Positions 26,214-36,190 of a DNA stretch of 64,000 nucleotides are shown here, in pieces. Numbering within the stretch: the first letter of the stretch is position 1; each line of letters opens with the position of its first letter. Below the pieces are notes generated by a model. That model was not told the DNA's origin and searched no databases. It saw nothing but the letters and a program-made list of their open reading frames with translations. This DNA comes from Tsuneonella litorea (GTDB taxonomy: Bacteria > Pseudomonadota > Alphaproteobacteria > Sphingomonadales > Sphingomonadaceae): contig NZ_JAOAMV010000004.1 of NCBI RefSeq assembly GCF_025154015.1, forward strand, positions 1 to 64,000, given 5' to 3'. The translations under genes were made by a program, and so were the position numbers.

Positions 26214-27175
26214 TTGGGTTTGTAATCGGGCAGCTTCTGGCCGCCGATCAGGCCGCCCGCGCCCTGGCTGCTGATCTTCTCGGTCACCTCGCGCAATGCC
26301 CGGCTCGTCTCGCGCAGGTCGCGGATGGTGGCCTCGGCGGCGGGCAGCGTGCTTTCGGACAGCTCCCGCGCGGCGGGCCGGGCGTCCTCGAGCGTGGCCG
26401 AGAGGGACTTGGCGGCGCTGTCGGCGGACTTGAGCGTCGTGCGCATCTGCGCGGCCAGGCTCTGCCCCTCGCTGTTGAGCAGGTTGTCGGCCGAACCCAT
26501 GACCTTCTCGAAGCTGTCGAGCGCCTGGCTCGCCTCGCCCAGCGTCACCTGCAGTTCGGTAAGCGTGCGCTGGACCTGCGGGGTCGCCTGGGCAAGGTCG
26601 GCAGTCATCCGGTTGGTATTCGCGAGGATCCCCTCGATCGAGGCCTGGTTCTTGTCCGACAGCATCTGGGTCAGGCGCTCGGTCAAGGTCGCCAGCCGCT
26701 CGAGCAGGAGCGGGGCGTTGGCAAGCAGTTCGCCGAGCCCGCCAGGCTTGGTCGGGATCACCGGTACGCCCTCGGGGCAGGCGGTCTTGCCGACGCCATC
26801 GCCCGCGCAGGTCAGCGGCGGCGCACCGCGGCGCGCGCCGTCGAGCATGATGGTCGAAACCCCGGTGAAGGACCCCTGGATGGTCGCCGTGGTGCCCACG
26901 AGGATCGGGGTGCCTTCATCCACCTTGACCCGCACCCGGACGAATTCGGGATCCTTGTCCCACAGCTGTATCTCGGTCACCTGGCCCGATGGAACGCCCG
27001 AGAAGCTGACTTCCGAACCCTTGGCAAGACCCGATACCGACTGCTTGAAGAAAATGTCGTATTCGTTCTGCGCGCCCTTGTTCAGCCCGGCCAGCCAGAC
27101 CACCGCCCCGGCAATGAGCGCGAGCAGGACAAGCGTGACCGCCCCCACCCAGACATGATTGGCCCTGGTTTCCAT
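26210..27175 (-). CDS. MlaD-family MCE-domain protein (substrate-binding subunit)
   Basis: Periplasmic, inner-membrane-anchored protein that carries lipid between membranes. The 321-aa product has one N-terminal helix (about 9-30), the MCE domain at about 38-115 (FFKQSVSGLAKGSEVSFSGV with the VTEIQL strand), and a long C-terminal coiled-coil-like helix region rich in Leu and Ser, about 150-300. MCE proteins form rings that guide phospholipid. It lies 9 bp after the ATPase and overlaps the lipoprotein by GTGA. Confidence 0.92.
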   Translation of the reverse strand: METRANHVWVGAVTLVLLALIAGAVVWLAGLNKGAQNEYDIFFKQSVSGLAKGSEVSFSGVPSGQVTEIQLWDKDPEFVRVRVKVDEGTPILVGTTATIQGSFTGVSTIMLDGARRGAPPLTCAGDGVGKTACPEGVPVIPTKPGGLGELLANAPLLLERLATLTERLTQMLSDKNQASIEGILANTNRMTADLAQATPQVQRTLTELQVTLGEASQALDSFEKVMGSADNLLNSEGQSLAAQMRTTLKSADSAAKSLSATLEDARPAARELSESTLPAAEATIRDLRETSRALREVTEKISSQGAGGLIGGQKLPDYKPK

Positions 27176-27184
27176 GCGCGTGCG

Positions 27185-28141
27185 CTATGCCTTCTTGTCG
27201 CCGGACTTGTCCAACGCTTTGATCGCGTTGAGTGCCACGGGCTTGTCCATGTGGCGCCGCAGCTCGTCGAGCGCCTGCGCGGTAAGCGCGGCCCGTCCGC
27301 GCGGCCCGTTGAAGTATTCCTGGATCCACGGGTGGTCGAGCTTCATCAGGTTGGGCACGGTGTCGACCGCGATCACCTTCCTGTCCGCGATGACCGCCAC
27401 CCGGTCGCAGATCTCGTGCAAAGTATCGAGATCGTGCGTGATCAGGAATACCGTCAGACCCAGCGTCGCCTGCAGTTCCTTGGTCAGGCTGTCGAAGGCG
27501 GCCGCTCCGATCGGGTCGAGCCCCGCGGTCGGCTCGTCGAGGAAGAGCAGCTCGGGATCGAGCGCGAGCGCGCGGGCGAGGCCGGCACGCTTCTTCATGC
27601 CGCCCGACAACTCGCTCGGATACTTGGCGACCGCGTCTTCGGGCAGGCCGGACAGCAGCACCTTGTAGCGGGCGATCTCGTGCATCAGTCCCGGTTCGAT
27701 GTCGGGGTAGAACTGCTTGAGCGGAATCTCGACGTTCTCGCCCACCGTCAGGGTGGAGAACAGCGCGCCGCCCTGGAACAGCACGCCCCAGCGGTTGCGC
27801 ACGCCGATGACCTCTTCGGGGTCCCCATCGGTGATCGACCGCCCGAAGACCTCGATGTGGCCCTCGTCGGGAGTCTGCAGGCCGATGATCGACCGCATGA
27901 GGACCGACTTGCCGGTTCCCGATCCACCGACCACGCCGAGGATCTCGCCGCGCCGGACCTTGAGTGACAGGCCCTCGTGAATCACGTGCTCGCCGAAGCT
28001 GTTCTTGAGGCCCTCGACGACGATCGGATACTGCCCCCGGAACCGCTCGTGCGGGCGGTTGACGTCGGCATTGCCGTACTCTTCGACCGCCGCGGCGACT
28101 TGCGGGTCGTCGATGACCGGATCCTCGCCCTCGGCCATCAT
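27185..28141 (-). CDS. Mla-type ABC transporter ATP-binding protein
   Basis: Cytoplasmic ATPase of the MlaFEDB-like complex, 318 aa. It shows Walker A GGSGTGKS, signature LSGGMKKR, Walker B LLFLDEPTAGLDP and switch THDLDTL, with a FQGGALFSTLTVGENV Q-loop typical of MlaF. About 40 extra N-terminal acidic residues precede the usual start, and about 50 residues extend past the switch. Start ATG 28141 overlaps the permease stop as ATGA; a second ATG follows at 28138. It works with the permease and MCE protein on either side. Confidence 0.93.
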   Translation of the reverse strand: MMAEGEDPVIDDPQVAAAVEEYGNADVNRPHERFRGQYPIVVEGLKNSFGEHVIHEGLSLKVRRGEILGVVGGSGTGKSVLMRSIIGLQTPDEGHIEVFGRSITDGDPEEVIGVRNRWGVLFQGGALFSTLTVGENVEIPLKQFYPDIEPGLMHEIARYKVLLSGLPEDAVAKYPSELSGGMKKRAGLARALALDPELLFLDEPTAGLDPIGAAAFDSLTKELQATLGLTVFLITHDLDTLHEICDRVAVIADRKVIAVDTVPNLMKLDHPWIQEYFNGPRGRAALTAQALDELRRHMDKPVALNAIKALDKSGDKKA

Positions 28142-29259
28142 GCCCATCCCACGTTGGTGAAGAAGACTGCGAAGAAGGCGTCGAGCACGATGACCGTGAA
28201 GATCGCGAACACGACCGCGTTGGTGGTCTTGAGGCCGACCTGCTCCGAATTGCCCTGCACCTTCATGCCCTGGTAGCACCCGGTCATCCCGACGATCAGC
28301 CCGAACACCGGCGCCTTCACCAGCCCTACCCACAGGTCGTAAATAGGCACCACGTCCTTGATCCGGCTGAGGAACGAGAAGAACGGGATGCCTAGCTGCA
28401 GGTCCCCGATGACCGCGCCGCCGATGATCGCCACCACCGCCGAATAGAACCCGAGCAGGATCATCATGAAGGTGACCGCGAGCACGCGCGGGATCACCAG
28501 CGCTTCCATCGGCGAGATGCCGATCGTCCGCATGGCGTCGACCTCCTCGGTGAGCTTCATCGTGCCGATCTGCGCGGCAAAGGCGCTGCCCGATCGGCCC
28601 GCGACCATGATCGCGGTCATCAGCACGCCGAGTTCGCGCAGGGTGATCCGGCCGACGAGGTTCACGGTCAATGTCTCGGCGCCGAACTGCGCGAGCTGGA
28701 CCGCCCCCTGCTGGGCGATGACGATGCCGATGAGGAAACTCATCAGCCCGATGATTCCGAGCGCCGACACCCCGACGAGTTCCATCTGGCGAACGAACGC
28801 CTTCACCCGGAACCGCCGGGGGTGGCGGATGAGCGTTCCCGCGGCGAGAATGAACTGCCCGACGAAAGCGACTGCGCCCGTCGTCCCCCGTTGCGCGGCG
28901 GCGACCCGCTGGCCCGTGGCCTCGAACACGCGCGTGAACAGCGGCAGGCGCTCGGCGGAGACCTCGCCCCCCTTGACCGTGCGATCGAGCGCGTCGATCA
29001 GGCGGGCCGCCCGGTCGCTGGCCCCCACGATCGCGCCGCCCGTGGAACGCTTGAGACCGAGCGCGACCCAGGCGCCGACGGTGTCGATCTCGCTGACTTG
29101 CGACAGGTCGATCTCGCCGAGCGGCTCGTCGATGGCGCGCAGGTCCTGGTCGACCGGGCCGATCGTCGAGATGAGGTATTCGCCGGACAGTACCAGGCGG
29201 CGCCGGCCTTCCTCGCCGCCCCCGCCGTCCTCGAACGCGTAGTGTGCCCCTTCGCTCAT
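28138..29259 (-). CDS. MlaE-family ABC transporter permease with N-terminal STAS domain
   Basis: Inner-membrane permease of the Mla-type phospholipid transporter, 373 aa. Residues about 20-110 form a STAS-like domain ([19 protein letters not shown]), the job done in E. coli by separate MlaB, so here the two are fused. From about 130 on it is the MlaE domain with [22 protein letters not shown] and [20 protein letters not shown]-type sequence, and five to six helices. It is the first gene of the minus-strand operon and divergent from valS, with 96 bp between starts. Confidence 0.93.
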   Translation of the reverse strand: MSEGAHYAFEDGGGGEEGRRRLVLSGEYLISTIGPVDQDLRAIDEPLGEIDLSQVSEIDTVGAWVALGLKRSTGGAIVGASDRAARLIDALDRTVKGGEVSAERLPLFTRVFEATGQRVAAAQRGTTGAVAFVGQFILAAGTLIRHPRRFRVKAFVRQMELVGVSALGIIGLMSFLIGIVIAQQGAVQLAQFGAETLTVNLVGRITLRELGVLMTAIMVAGRSGSAFAAQIGTMKLTEEVDAMRTIGISPMEALVIPRVLAVTFMMILLGFYSAVVAIIGGAVIGDLQLGIPFFSFLSRIKDVVPIYDLWVGLVKAPVFGLIVGMTGCYQGMKVQGNSEQVGLKTTNAVVFAIFTVIVLDAFFAVFFTNVGWA

Positions 29260-29317
29260 GCCCCGTGCCTATGCGGTGAAAAGCGTCTGGCGACAAGCGG
29301 ATGCATCAACCGGTGTT

Positions 29318-29333
29318 GCACCTGCGAAGGTGC
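29318..29333 (+). promoter_or_regulatory. hairpin with GNRA-type loop in the valS leader
   Basis: GCACCT (29318-29323) pairs with AGGTGC (29328-29333) around a GCGA loop, 22 bases before the valS ATG. It could be a leader structure or simply a product of high GC; no terminator-like T run follows. Confidence 0.3.
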
Positions 29334-29355
29334 GCTGGCATGGCGCCTTCCCGAA

Positions 29356-32136
29356 ATGACCCAGGAACTCGACAAGACGTTCGACCCCGCAGCCATCGAA
29401 GCGCGCTGGTACGATCATTGGGAAACGAACGGGCTGTTCCGGCCCGAGCGGCCCGACGCCACGCCGTTCACGATCGTCAACCCGCCGCCGAACGTAACCG
29501 GGTCCTTGCACATCGGCCACGCGCTCGACAACACGCTGCAGGACGTCGTCGTGCGGTACGAGCGGATGCGGGGCAAGGACGCGCTTTGGGTCGTCGGCAC
29601 CGACCACGCCGGCATCGCCACGCAGATGGTCGTCGAACGCAACCTCGCGAGCCAGGGCGTGAAGCGCACCGATATGCCGCGCGAGGCGTTCGTCGACCAC
29701 GTGTGGGAGTGGAAGGGGCAGTCAGGCGGCACGATCACCCGCCAGCTCCGCCGCCTCGGCTGTTCGATGGACTGGAGCCGCGAGCAGTTCACGATGGACC
29801 CGCACTTCACCCGCGCCGTGGTGAAGGTGTTCGTCGACCTCTACGAACAGGGCCTGCTCTATCGCGACAAGCGGCTGGTGAACTGGGACCCCGCATTGAA
29901 GACCGCGATCTCCGACCTCGAGGTCGAGGCCCGCGAGGTGCAGGGCCACATGTGGCACTTCAAGTACCCGCTCGCAGGCGGCGAGACCTACACCTACGTC
30001 GAACGCGACGCGGAGGGGAACGTCACGCTCGAGGAGGAGCGCGACTACATCGCGATCGCCACCACCCGGCCCGAGACGATGCTGGGCGACGGCGCGGTGG
30101 CCATCCACCCGTCGGACGCGCGCTATGCGCCGATCGTGGGCAAGCTGTGCGAGATCCCGGTGGGCCCGAAGGAGCACCGCCGCCTGATCCCGATCATCAC
30201 CGACGACTATCCCGATCCCGCCTTCGGCTCGGGCGCGGTCAAGATCACCGGCGCGCACGACGAGAACGACTACGGCGTTGCGCAGCGGAACGGCATCCCG
30301 ATGTACCGGCTGATGGACGAGGTCGCCGCGATGCGCAGCGACGGCGCGCCTTACCCGCAAGCCGCGGCCCGCGCGCGCGAAATCGCGCAAGGGGCGCCGT
30401 TCGACGCCAAGGAAGTCGACACGCTCAACCTCGTGCCCGACGAATACCGCGGGCTCGACCGGTACGAGGCGCGCAAGCGCGTCGTCGCCGACATCGACGC
30501 CGAGGGCCTGATGATCGGCGTCGAGGACAAGGCGATCATGCAGCCGTTCGGCGACCGCGGCGGCGTGGTGATCGAGCCGATGCTGACCGACCAGTGGTAC
30601 GTCGACGCCAAAACGCTTGCGCAAGGCCCGATCGAGGCGGTGAAGGACGGCCGGATCGAGATCGTCCCCAAGACCTGGGAAAAGACCTTCTTCAACTGGA
30701 TGGAGAACATCCAGCCGTGGTGCGTCAGCCGCCAGCTGTGGTGGGGCCACCGGATCCCCGCGTGGTACGACGCGGCCGGCAAGGTCTACGTCGCCGAGAC
30801 CGAGGAAGCCGCGCAAGCGCAGGCCGGCGAAGGCGTGGCACTGACCCGCGACGAGGACGTGCTCGACACCTGGTTCTCCTCCGCGCTGTGGCCCTTCGCC
30901 ACGCTCGGTTGGCCCGAACGGACCAAGCTGCTCGAACGCCACTACCCCAACGACCTGCTGATTTCCGGCTTCGACATCCTGTTCTTCTGGGACGCGCGGA
31001 TGGCGATGCAGGGAATGCACTTCATGAAGGAAGTGCCGTGGAAGCGGCTCTATCTCCACGGGCTGGTGCGCGCAGGCGACGGGGCCAAGATGTCCAAGTC
31101 CAAGGGCAACGTGGTCGACCCGCTGATCCTGATCGACAAGTACGGCGCCGACGCGCTGCGCTTCTTCATGTGCGCGATGGAAAGCCAGGGCCGCGACGTG
31201 AAGATGGACGAGGGCCGGGTCGAGGGATACCGCAACTTCGCCACCAAGCTGTGGAACGCGACCCGCTTCTGCCAGTCCAACGGCATCGGCGCGAGCGAAA
31301 CGCTCCACGCGCCCGACGCCACCCACGCGGTCAACAAGTGGATCGTGGGCGAGGTCGTCGAGACGCTGGCGCAGATCGACAAGGCGATGGCCGACCTGCG
31401 CTTCGACGCCGCCGCCAACGCGATCTACCACTTTGCCTGGGACACGTTTTGCGACTGGTATCTCGAGCTCATCAAGGGCCAGATCGACCACGAGACCAGG
31501 GCCATCGCGGGCTGGGTGCTCGACCAGATCCTCGTCATGCTGCACCCGTTCATGCCGTTCATCACCGAGGAACTGTGGCACGCGCAGGCCAACTACCAGG
31601 GGGGTGACAGGCCCTACGAGCTGATCGTCGCCAAGTGGCCCGAGCCCAACGCGGCCGCCGACCCCGCGGCGAAGGCGGAAGTCGAGTGGCTGATCGACCT
31701 CACCCGCTCGCTGCGCACCGCCAAGAACGAGCTCGGCCTCGCGCAGGGCGCAAAGCTCGAGGCGTGGCTCGCGACCCCGTCGGACATCGCGAGCAAGGTC
31801 CTGTCGGGCAATCCCGCCGCGCTCGAGCGCGTGGCGCGGCTGACCGCGGTCCACACCTCCCCCGCCCCCGGAGGTGCGGCGATGCAGGTGGGCGCGGGCT
31901 CGGACGCGCTGGTGATCCCGCTCGAGGGACTGATCGACATCGAGGCCGAAAAGGCGCGGTTGACCAGGGCGCTCGCTGCATCCGAGAAGGAAGCGGGCGC
32001 GCTCGCCGGGCGGCTGTCGAACGCCGCCTTCGTCGAGCGCGCGAAGCCCGAGGCGGTCGCCAAGGCCCGCGCCGATCACGCGCATCACGCTGCCGAAGCC
32101 CAGCGGCTGCGGTCGGCGCTCGAAAGGCTCGGCTGA
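29356..32136 (+). CDS. valS: valyl-tRNA synthetase (ValS)
   Basis: Class I aminoacyl-tRNA synthetase that charges tRNA(Val) and edits mischarged threonine. The 926-aa product has the HIGH motif in [11 protein letters not shown] near residue 50, an editing domain in the middle ([13 protein letters not shown]), the KMSKS loop as [10 protein letters not shown] near 577, and a C-terminal coiled-coil arm ([20 protein letters not shown]). The ATG at 29356 fits the family start [11 protein letters not shown]; the open frame upstream is the antisense of the Mla permease. A 981-codon reverse frame over this gene is a shadow. The VOC gene starts 6 bp after its stop. Confidence 0.97.
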   Translation: MTQELDKTFDPAAIEARWYDHWETNGLFRPERPDATPFTIVNPPPNVTGSLHIGHALDNTLQDVVVRYERMRGKDALWVVGTDHAGIATQMVVERNLASQGVKRTDMPREAFVDHVWEWKGQSGGTITRQLRRLGCSMDWSREQFTMDPHFTRAVVKVFVDLYEQGLLYRDKRLVNWDPALKTAISDLEVEAREVQGHMWHFKYPLAGGETYTYVERDAEGNVTLEEERDYIAIATTRPETMLGDGAVAIHPSDARYAPIVGKLCEIPVGPKEHRRLIPIITDDYPDPAFGSGAVKITGAHDENDYGVAQRNGIPMYRLMDEVAAMRSDGAPYPQAAARAREIAQGAPFDAKEVDTLNLVPDEYRGLDRYEARKRVVADIDAEGLMIGVEDKAIMQPFGDRGGVVIEPMLTDQWYVDAKTLAQGPIEAVKDGRIEIVPKTWEKTFFNWMENIQPWCVSRQLWWGHRIPAWYDAAGKVYVAETEEAAQAQAGEGVALTRDEDVLDTWFSSALWPFATLGWPERTKLLERHYPNDLLISGFDILFFWDARMAMQGMHFMKEVPWKRLYLHGLVRAGDGAKMSKSKGNVVDPLILIDKYGADALRFFMCAMESQGRDVKMDEGRVEGYRNFATKLWNATRFCQSNGIGASETLHAPDATHAVNKWIVGEVVETLAQIDKAMADLRFDAAANAIYHFAWDTFCDWYLELIKGQIDHETRAIAGWVLDQILVMLHPFMPFITEELWHAQANYQGGDRPYELIVAKWPEPNAAADPAAKAEVEWLIDLTRSLRTAKNELGLAQGAKLEAWLATPSDIASKVLSGNPAALERVARLTAVHTSPAPGGAAMQVGAGSDALVIPLEGLIDIEAEKARLTRALAASEKEAGALAGRLSNAAFVERAKPEAVAKARADHAHHAAEAQRLRSALERLG

Positions 32137-32142
32137 CCCCGC

Positions 32143-32502
32143 ATGAAACTCGACCACATGGTAATCATGGTGCACTCGCTCGAGGCGAGCCTGCCATGGT
32201 ACGAAGCTCTCCTGGGCCTGATCGGGTTCACCAAGACCCGCGACCACGTGTGGGGCAACGAGGACGGGGTCTACATCGACCTGATGGAGGCGCCCGACCG
32301 GGACGCGCGCTACGGGCGCCATTTTCCTGGCCTCAACCACCTCGGCTTCACCGCGCCCGACGAGGCCGCGCTCGACGCGGTGCGCGGCGGCATGGAGGCG
32401 GCAGGCTTCGAGGTTCCGGACAAGCAGCGGTTCGGCGACATGACCGCCACCTTCTTCCGCGACCCGGACGGGATGCGGGTCGAGGTGACCATCTACGGGT
32501 GA
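32143..32502 (+). CDS. VOC-superfamily (glyoxalase-like) protein
   Basis: A 119-aa metal-binding-fold protein of the vicinal oxygen chelate superfamily. The opening MKLDHMVIMVHSLEASLPWY, the middle GLNHLGFTAPDEAALD and the ending TFFRDPDGMRVEVTIYG carry the ligand-position His and Glu residues. It lies 6 bp after valS, so it is probably co-transcribed. The VOC superfamily covers isomerases, dioxygenases and resistance proteins, so the reaction is not assignable. Confidence 0.85.
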   Translation: MKLDHMVIMVHSLEASLPWYEALLGLIGFTKTRDHVWGNEDGVYIDLMEAPDRDARYGRHFPGLNHLGFTAPDEAALDAVRGGMEAAGFEVPDKQRFGDMTATFFRDPDGMRVEVTIYG

Positions 32503-32551
32503 GCCGCAGCGCCGCGTTTTCCACCCTGCGGGAATGTGGCAAGGCAGAGCG

Positions 32552-33286
32552 ATGAACCTGACTCTCGCCACCGACGATACGGGCGGCCCCGAAATCTTCG
32601 CCTCGCTGCAGGGCGAAGGGCCGTCGGCGGGCAAGCCTTGCGCGTTCATCCGCCTGTCGCGGTGCAACCTCGCCTGCGTGTGGTGCGATACCGCCTACAC
32701 CTGGCACTTTTCGGGAGACGAGCGGCCGCACCGTGACCGCCGCACCTTCGACCGCAAGGCGAACCAAGTCGCGCTGAGCCCGCTCGAAGCCGCGCGCGCG
32801 ATCGACCGGCTGGCGCCGCGCCGCCTCGTCGTCACCGGCGGCGAACCGCTGCTCCAGGCGGCCGCGCTGGGTGAAATGGCCTCGTTGCTGCCCGAGCACG
32901 CCATCGAGGTGGAGACCAACGGCACCATCGAGCCCGCGCCCCGCTTCGATGCCTTCGTCGACCAGTACACGGTCAGCCCCAAGCTCGCGCACAGCGGCAA
33001 CCCGGCCACGCTCGCGCTTCTCCCGGAACGGTTGGCCGCCTGGGCCGCCGAACCGCGCGCGGTGTTCAAGTTCGTGATCGCCGCGCCGGGCGACGTGACT
33101 CAGGTGCTCGCGCTCCAGGCCGGCTTCGGCATCGCGCCCGAACGCGTGTTCCTCATGCCGGAGGGCACGAGCAGCGCGGTCTTGCGCGAGCGCGAGCAGT
33201 GGCTCGCCCCGCTGTGCATCGAGCACGGGTTCCGCCTGTCCGACCGGCTGCACATCCACCTCTACGGCGACACGCGCGGCACGTGA
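32552..33286 (+). CDS. queE: 7-carboxy-7-deazaguanine synthase (QueE), radical SAM
   Basis: Radical SAM enzyme of queuosine and archaeosine-type biosynthesis that contracts 6-carboxytetrahydropterin to CDG. The 244-aa product has the Fe-S motif C-x3-C-x2-C as CNLACVWC, then the SPLEAARAI and VVTGGEPLLQ segments and VETNGT. ATG 32552 is chosen by the family start and an upstream AAGGCAGAG. It follows the VOC gene with a 49-bp gap. The other que genes are not in the window. Confidence 0.93.
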   Translation: MNLTLATDDTGGPEIFASLQGEGPSAGKPCAFIRLSRCNLACVWCDTAYTWHFSGDERPHRDRRTFDRKANQVALSPLEAARAIDRLAPRRLVVTGGEPLLQAAALGEMASLLPEHAIEVETNGTIEPAPRFDAFVDQYTVSPKLAHSGNPATLALLPERLAAWAAEPRAVFKFVIAAPGDVTQVLALQAGFGIAPERVFLMPEGTSSAVLREREQWLAPLCIEHGFRLSDRLHIHLYGDTRGT

Positions 33287-33339
33287 AAATGTGCTAGATC
33301 ATCACGAGCGGGCCGCCCATCGAGTGGGAGTGCACCGCC

Positions 33340-33639
33340 ATGCGCGACAGAGTCATCGCCGAGTTTCCCGTCAAGGCCGGCAAGCGCGCCGACATGGAGG
33401 CCGCCTTCCGCGCAGCGCTGCCCGACACCCGCGCGTTCGACGGCTGCCGCGATATCAAGGTGTTCCATGACGCCGAGCGCGATACCTTCGTGCTGATCGA
33501 GAAGTGGGACAGCTTCGACCACTACGACAGGTACATCGCCTGGCGCATGGAGACGGGCCTGGGCGAGATGCTCGACCCGCTGCTCGAAGGCGGCGCGGCG
33601 GCGCTGAAGATCAGCCGGCTGAAGGCGACCGACCTCTAG
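33340..33639 (+). CDS. antibiotic-biosynthesis-monooxygenase-like (ABM) protein
   Basis: A 99-aa protein with the small dimeric alpha/beta-barrel fold of ABM monooxygenases. It begins with VIAEFPVKAGKRADMEAAF, and it has FHDAERDTFVLIEKWDS with the usual Trp in the middle. Family members include quinol monooxygenase (YgiN-like), but many are uncharacterised. It follows queE by 53 bp and converges with the HerA-like gene, whose stop lies 25 bp beyond. Confidence 0.8.
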   Translation: MRDRVIAEFPVKAGKRADMEAAFRAALPDTRAFDGCRDIKVFHDAERDTFVLIEKWDSFDHYDRYIAWRMETGLGEMLDPLLEGGAAALKISRLKATDL

Positions 33640-33663
33640 CCGGTCGCCCGATCGCGCCGGGGA

Positions 33664-35337
33664 TTATTTCCCCTGGCTGCGCCAGCGCTGGACGATGCGG
33701 TGGACCCGCTCCTCCTCGCCGCCCGACTGGCGCCACAGGTCGACGAAGCTCGGGTCCTCGGACGCCGGGCGCTTCTGCTCCTCTAGGTTGTCGAATGACA
33801 CCCGGATCGGGATCGCGACGCCCTCGCCGCAGATGATGCACTCGCGATTGCGCAGCGCCGGGATCGAATCGAGGAAGCTGCGCGCGCCTTCGGGCATCGC
33901 GGCCTTCACGAACGCCTGGTCGCGGTCGTTGTTGAGGCGCATCGAGATGATCGTGCCGCACTGCGACAGCACGCCCTCGGCAAGGTCCGACGGTCGCTGC
34001 GTGATGAGGCCCAGGCTGATGCCGTACTTGCGCCCTTCCTTGGCGATGCGGCTGAGGATCTTGCCGACCGACGAGCCGTCGGCGTTCTTCTCGTTGGGGA
34101 CGTAGCGGTGCGCTTCCTCGCAGACGAGCAGGACGGGACGGGTCTTTTCCTCGCGCCCCCAGATCGCGAAGTCGAACACGAGGCGGCTCAGCACCGCGAC
34201 GACGGTGCTGGTGATGTCGGACGGCACCCCCGACACGTCGATGATCGCGATCGGCTTGCCGTTCGACGGCATCCGGAAGATCTTGCCGAGGAAATCGGCC
34301 ATCGTATCGCCGACGAGCATCCCGGAGAACATGAACTGGTAGCGGGGATCGCTCTTCAGTTCCTCCAGCTTGGTCTTGATCCGCTGGTAGGGCGCGGTGT
34401 TGGTTGCCTTGTCGAGCTTGCCCATCTCGTTCTGGATCTCGTTCGAGAGGTCCGAGAGGAGGTAGGGAACCGGCGAATCGACGGTCAGCTTGCCCATCTG
34501 CTCGGCCAGGCGGTTCTTCATCCGCGCCTTGAGCAGGCACTTGGCCAGAATGTCGGCATCGATCTGGCGGTCGTTGCCATTGGTGGTGAGCAGCACCTCG
34601 CAGTGCTCCTCGAAGTTCATCAGCCAGTACGGCATCTGGAGGTTGCTGACGTCGAGGATCAGGCCGGTGTTGCGGAACGCGGCCGAATATTCCCCGTGCG
34701 GATCGATCATCACGATGTGCCCGTCGGGCGCGGCATCGCAGATCCGGTGGAGGATCAGCGCGGCGCTGGTCGACTTGCCGGTACCGGTCGACCCCAGCAG
34801 CGCGAAGTGCTTGCCGAGCATGGCGTCGACGTAGAGCCCGGCGCGGATGTCCTTCGTCGGGTAGACGGTGCCGATCTGGATGTTCGAGCGGCCGTCGCTG
34901 GCGTAGATCTGCCTGAGGTCGGCGGTGGTCGCCGGATAGATCAGCGCGCCGGGGATCGGATAGCGCGTGACACCGCGGCGGAAGCTGTTGATGCGGCCGG
35001 TGAGCTTTTCCTCGTTGCCTTCGCCGAGGAAGTCGATGTTGGCGAGCACGCCCCCGCCGCGCCGGTCCTGCTTCTGATTGCGCACGCTGGCGAGCAGCCA
35101 CGAATTGCCGACACGGATCTTGACCTGGCTGCCGACCTGCCCGGCGAGCGCGACCGAAGGGTCCTCGTCCTCCATGCATTCCGTGAGCCGTTCGAGGTCG
35201 AGCGCGATCTGCGATCCGGAGCCTGCGATCTCGAGGATCACGCCGATCGGCTGGCTGGCGTTGTCGCCGACCGCGCCTTGCGGCGTCCCGCCGACGGGCT
35301 GTGCTCCCTCGAAACCCTGCTTGTCCATGTCGCCCAT
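33664..35337 (-). CDS. HerA-like FtsK/DUF87 ATPase
   Basis: Hexameric DNA-translocase-type ATPase, 557 aa. An N-terminal HAS-barrel-like beta domain (about 25-130) precedes a RecA-type core with Walker A STGTGKSTSA, Walker B RPVLLVCEEAHR, and the later ISLGLITQRPSDL sensor and CGTIISMRLNNDRDQ. HerA pairs with NurA nuclease in archaeal-type end resection and with other nucleases in defence, but no nuclease lies next door. ATG 35337 (MGDMDKQG) is chosen; ATG 35373 and 35328 are possible. It is monocistronic on the minus strand. Confidence 0.85.
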   Translation of the reverse strand: MGDMDKQGFEGAQPVGGTPQGAVGDNASQPIGVILEIAGSGSQIALDLERLTECMEDEDPSVALAGQVGSQVKIRVGNSWLLASVRNQKQDRRGGGVLANIDFLGEGNEEKLTGRINSFRRGVTRYPIPGALIYPATTADLRQIYASDGRSNIQIGTVYPTKDIRAGLYVDAMLGKHFALLGSTGTGKSTSAALILHRICDAAPDGHIVMIDPHGEYSAAFRNTGLILDVSNLQMPYWLMNFEEHCEVLLTTNGNDRQIDADILAKCLLKARMKNRLAEQMGKLTVDSPVPYLLSDLSNEIQNEMGKLDKATNTAPYQRIKTKLEELKSDPRYQFMFSGMLVGDTMADFLGKIFRMPSNGKPIAIIDVSGVPSDITSTVVAVLSRLVFDFAIWGREEKTRPVLLVCEEAHRYVPNEKNADGSSVGKILSRIAKEGRKYGISLGLITQRPSDLAEGVLSQCGTIISMRLNNDRDQAFVKAAMPEGARSFLDSIPALRNRECIICGEGVAIPIRVSFDNLEEQKRPASEDPSFVDLWRQSGGEEERVHRIVQRWRSQGK

Positions 35338-35419
35338 TGCGCGATGACCCCGATAGTGAACCCGCGCGGACATTGCCGGGGCGCGGTTAATATCGGGTCA
35401 ACGAAATCGCCCGGCGGAC

Positions 35420-36190
35420 CTAGACCAGCGCGAAGAGGCGTCCCGCGATCCACCCCATGCCGACTGACAGTCCGACCGCGAGCAGGCCATAGAGAAACGA
35501 TTGGGACAGCGCGAACAACTCGACGAAACGTTCGAATCCGACCTTCCTGACCTCGACCTCGGCGACCGCGGAGGACACCACGCGGCCGTCGGTCACGGCG
35601 AAGGTTTCGGCGGTGTAAGTGCCGGTGGTCACCCTCGAGGGCAGTTCGAAACGCGCCTGGTACAGCACGCCTTCGCTGATGGAGACCCCGTTCATGTCCT
35701 CCTTGTACAGGCCCTGCCGCTGCTTCAGGTCGACCAGCCCGGCAGAAAACCGCGCCTGCTCCGCAGGGTCGATCTCCCCGGTGGGCGAGAGCTGGATGAA
35801 GCGGGTTCCGAACTCGTAGATCGCCGCCGTCTTTTCATCGACGATCTCGGCGACCGGGCGCGAGGAGGCGACGGCGAAGTAGGAAGGCGCCGAGCGGAAA
35901 TCGGTGCTCGCCGCGTTGAGCCAAACGCCGCCGACCTTCGCCTTCTCGCGCAGGCGGATCGGCTCGGACGGTCCCTTCAGCACGACGACGACGTCGTATC
36001 CGCGCGCCGCGCGGGTACCCGCCGGATCGAGGATCGCGCCGAACAGGAGCAGTTCGGTCCCGGTGAAGCCCTGGCGCACCCTGACCTCGTGCTGGCTGAC
36101 CTCGGGCACGAGGATCGGATCGCGTTCGGCCCGGGCGCCCTGCAGCGGGACGATCGCGCACAGCGCCAGGAGGAGCAGCAGGCGCCTCAC
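35420..36190 (-). CDS. TIGR02186 family protein (Alph_Pro_TM), exported
   Basis: A 256-aa envelope protein with a signal peptide (about 1-22) and a C-terminal membrane helix (about 228-250). The middle is a beta-rich periplasmic domain, about 28-215 (VPEVSQHEVRVRQGFTGTEL and ARFELPSRVTTGTYTAETFAV). This matches TIGR02186, which is known to sit beside TauE/SafE exporters in alphaproteobacteria. The start is GTG at 36190, overlapping the exporter stop (GTGA), so the two are co-translated and likely act together. Confidence 0.88.
   Translation of the reverse strand: MRRLLLLLALCAIVPLQGARAERDPILVPEVSQHEVRVRQGFTGTELLLFGAILDPAGTRAARGYDVVVVLKGPSEPIRLREKAKVGGVWLNAASTDFRSAPSYFAVASSRPVAEIVDEKTAAIYEFGTRFIQLSPTGEIDPAEQARFSAGLVDLKQRQGLYKEDMNGVSISEGVLYQARFELPSRVTTGTYTAETFAVTDGRVVSSAVAEVEVRKVGFERFVELFALSQSFLYGLLAVGLSVGMGWIAGRLFALV

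Noticed and set aside
29722-32667. A 981-codon open frame on the minus strand over valS
   Set aside because: It is fully antisense to a clearly conserved gene. High GC at third positions keeps reverse frames open; its translation is low-complexity and matches no family. The same holds for long reverse frames over hisD (3376-4884) and hppA (6375-8903).
33650-33680. Hairpin GGGGA/TCCCC at the junction of the convergent ABM and HerA-like genes
   Set aside because: The stem is only 5 bp, includes the HerA stop codon and has no T tract.
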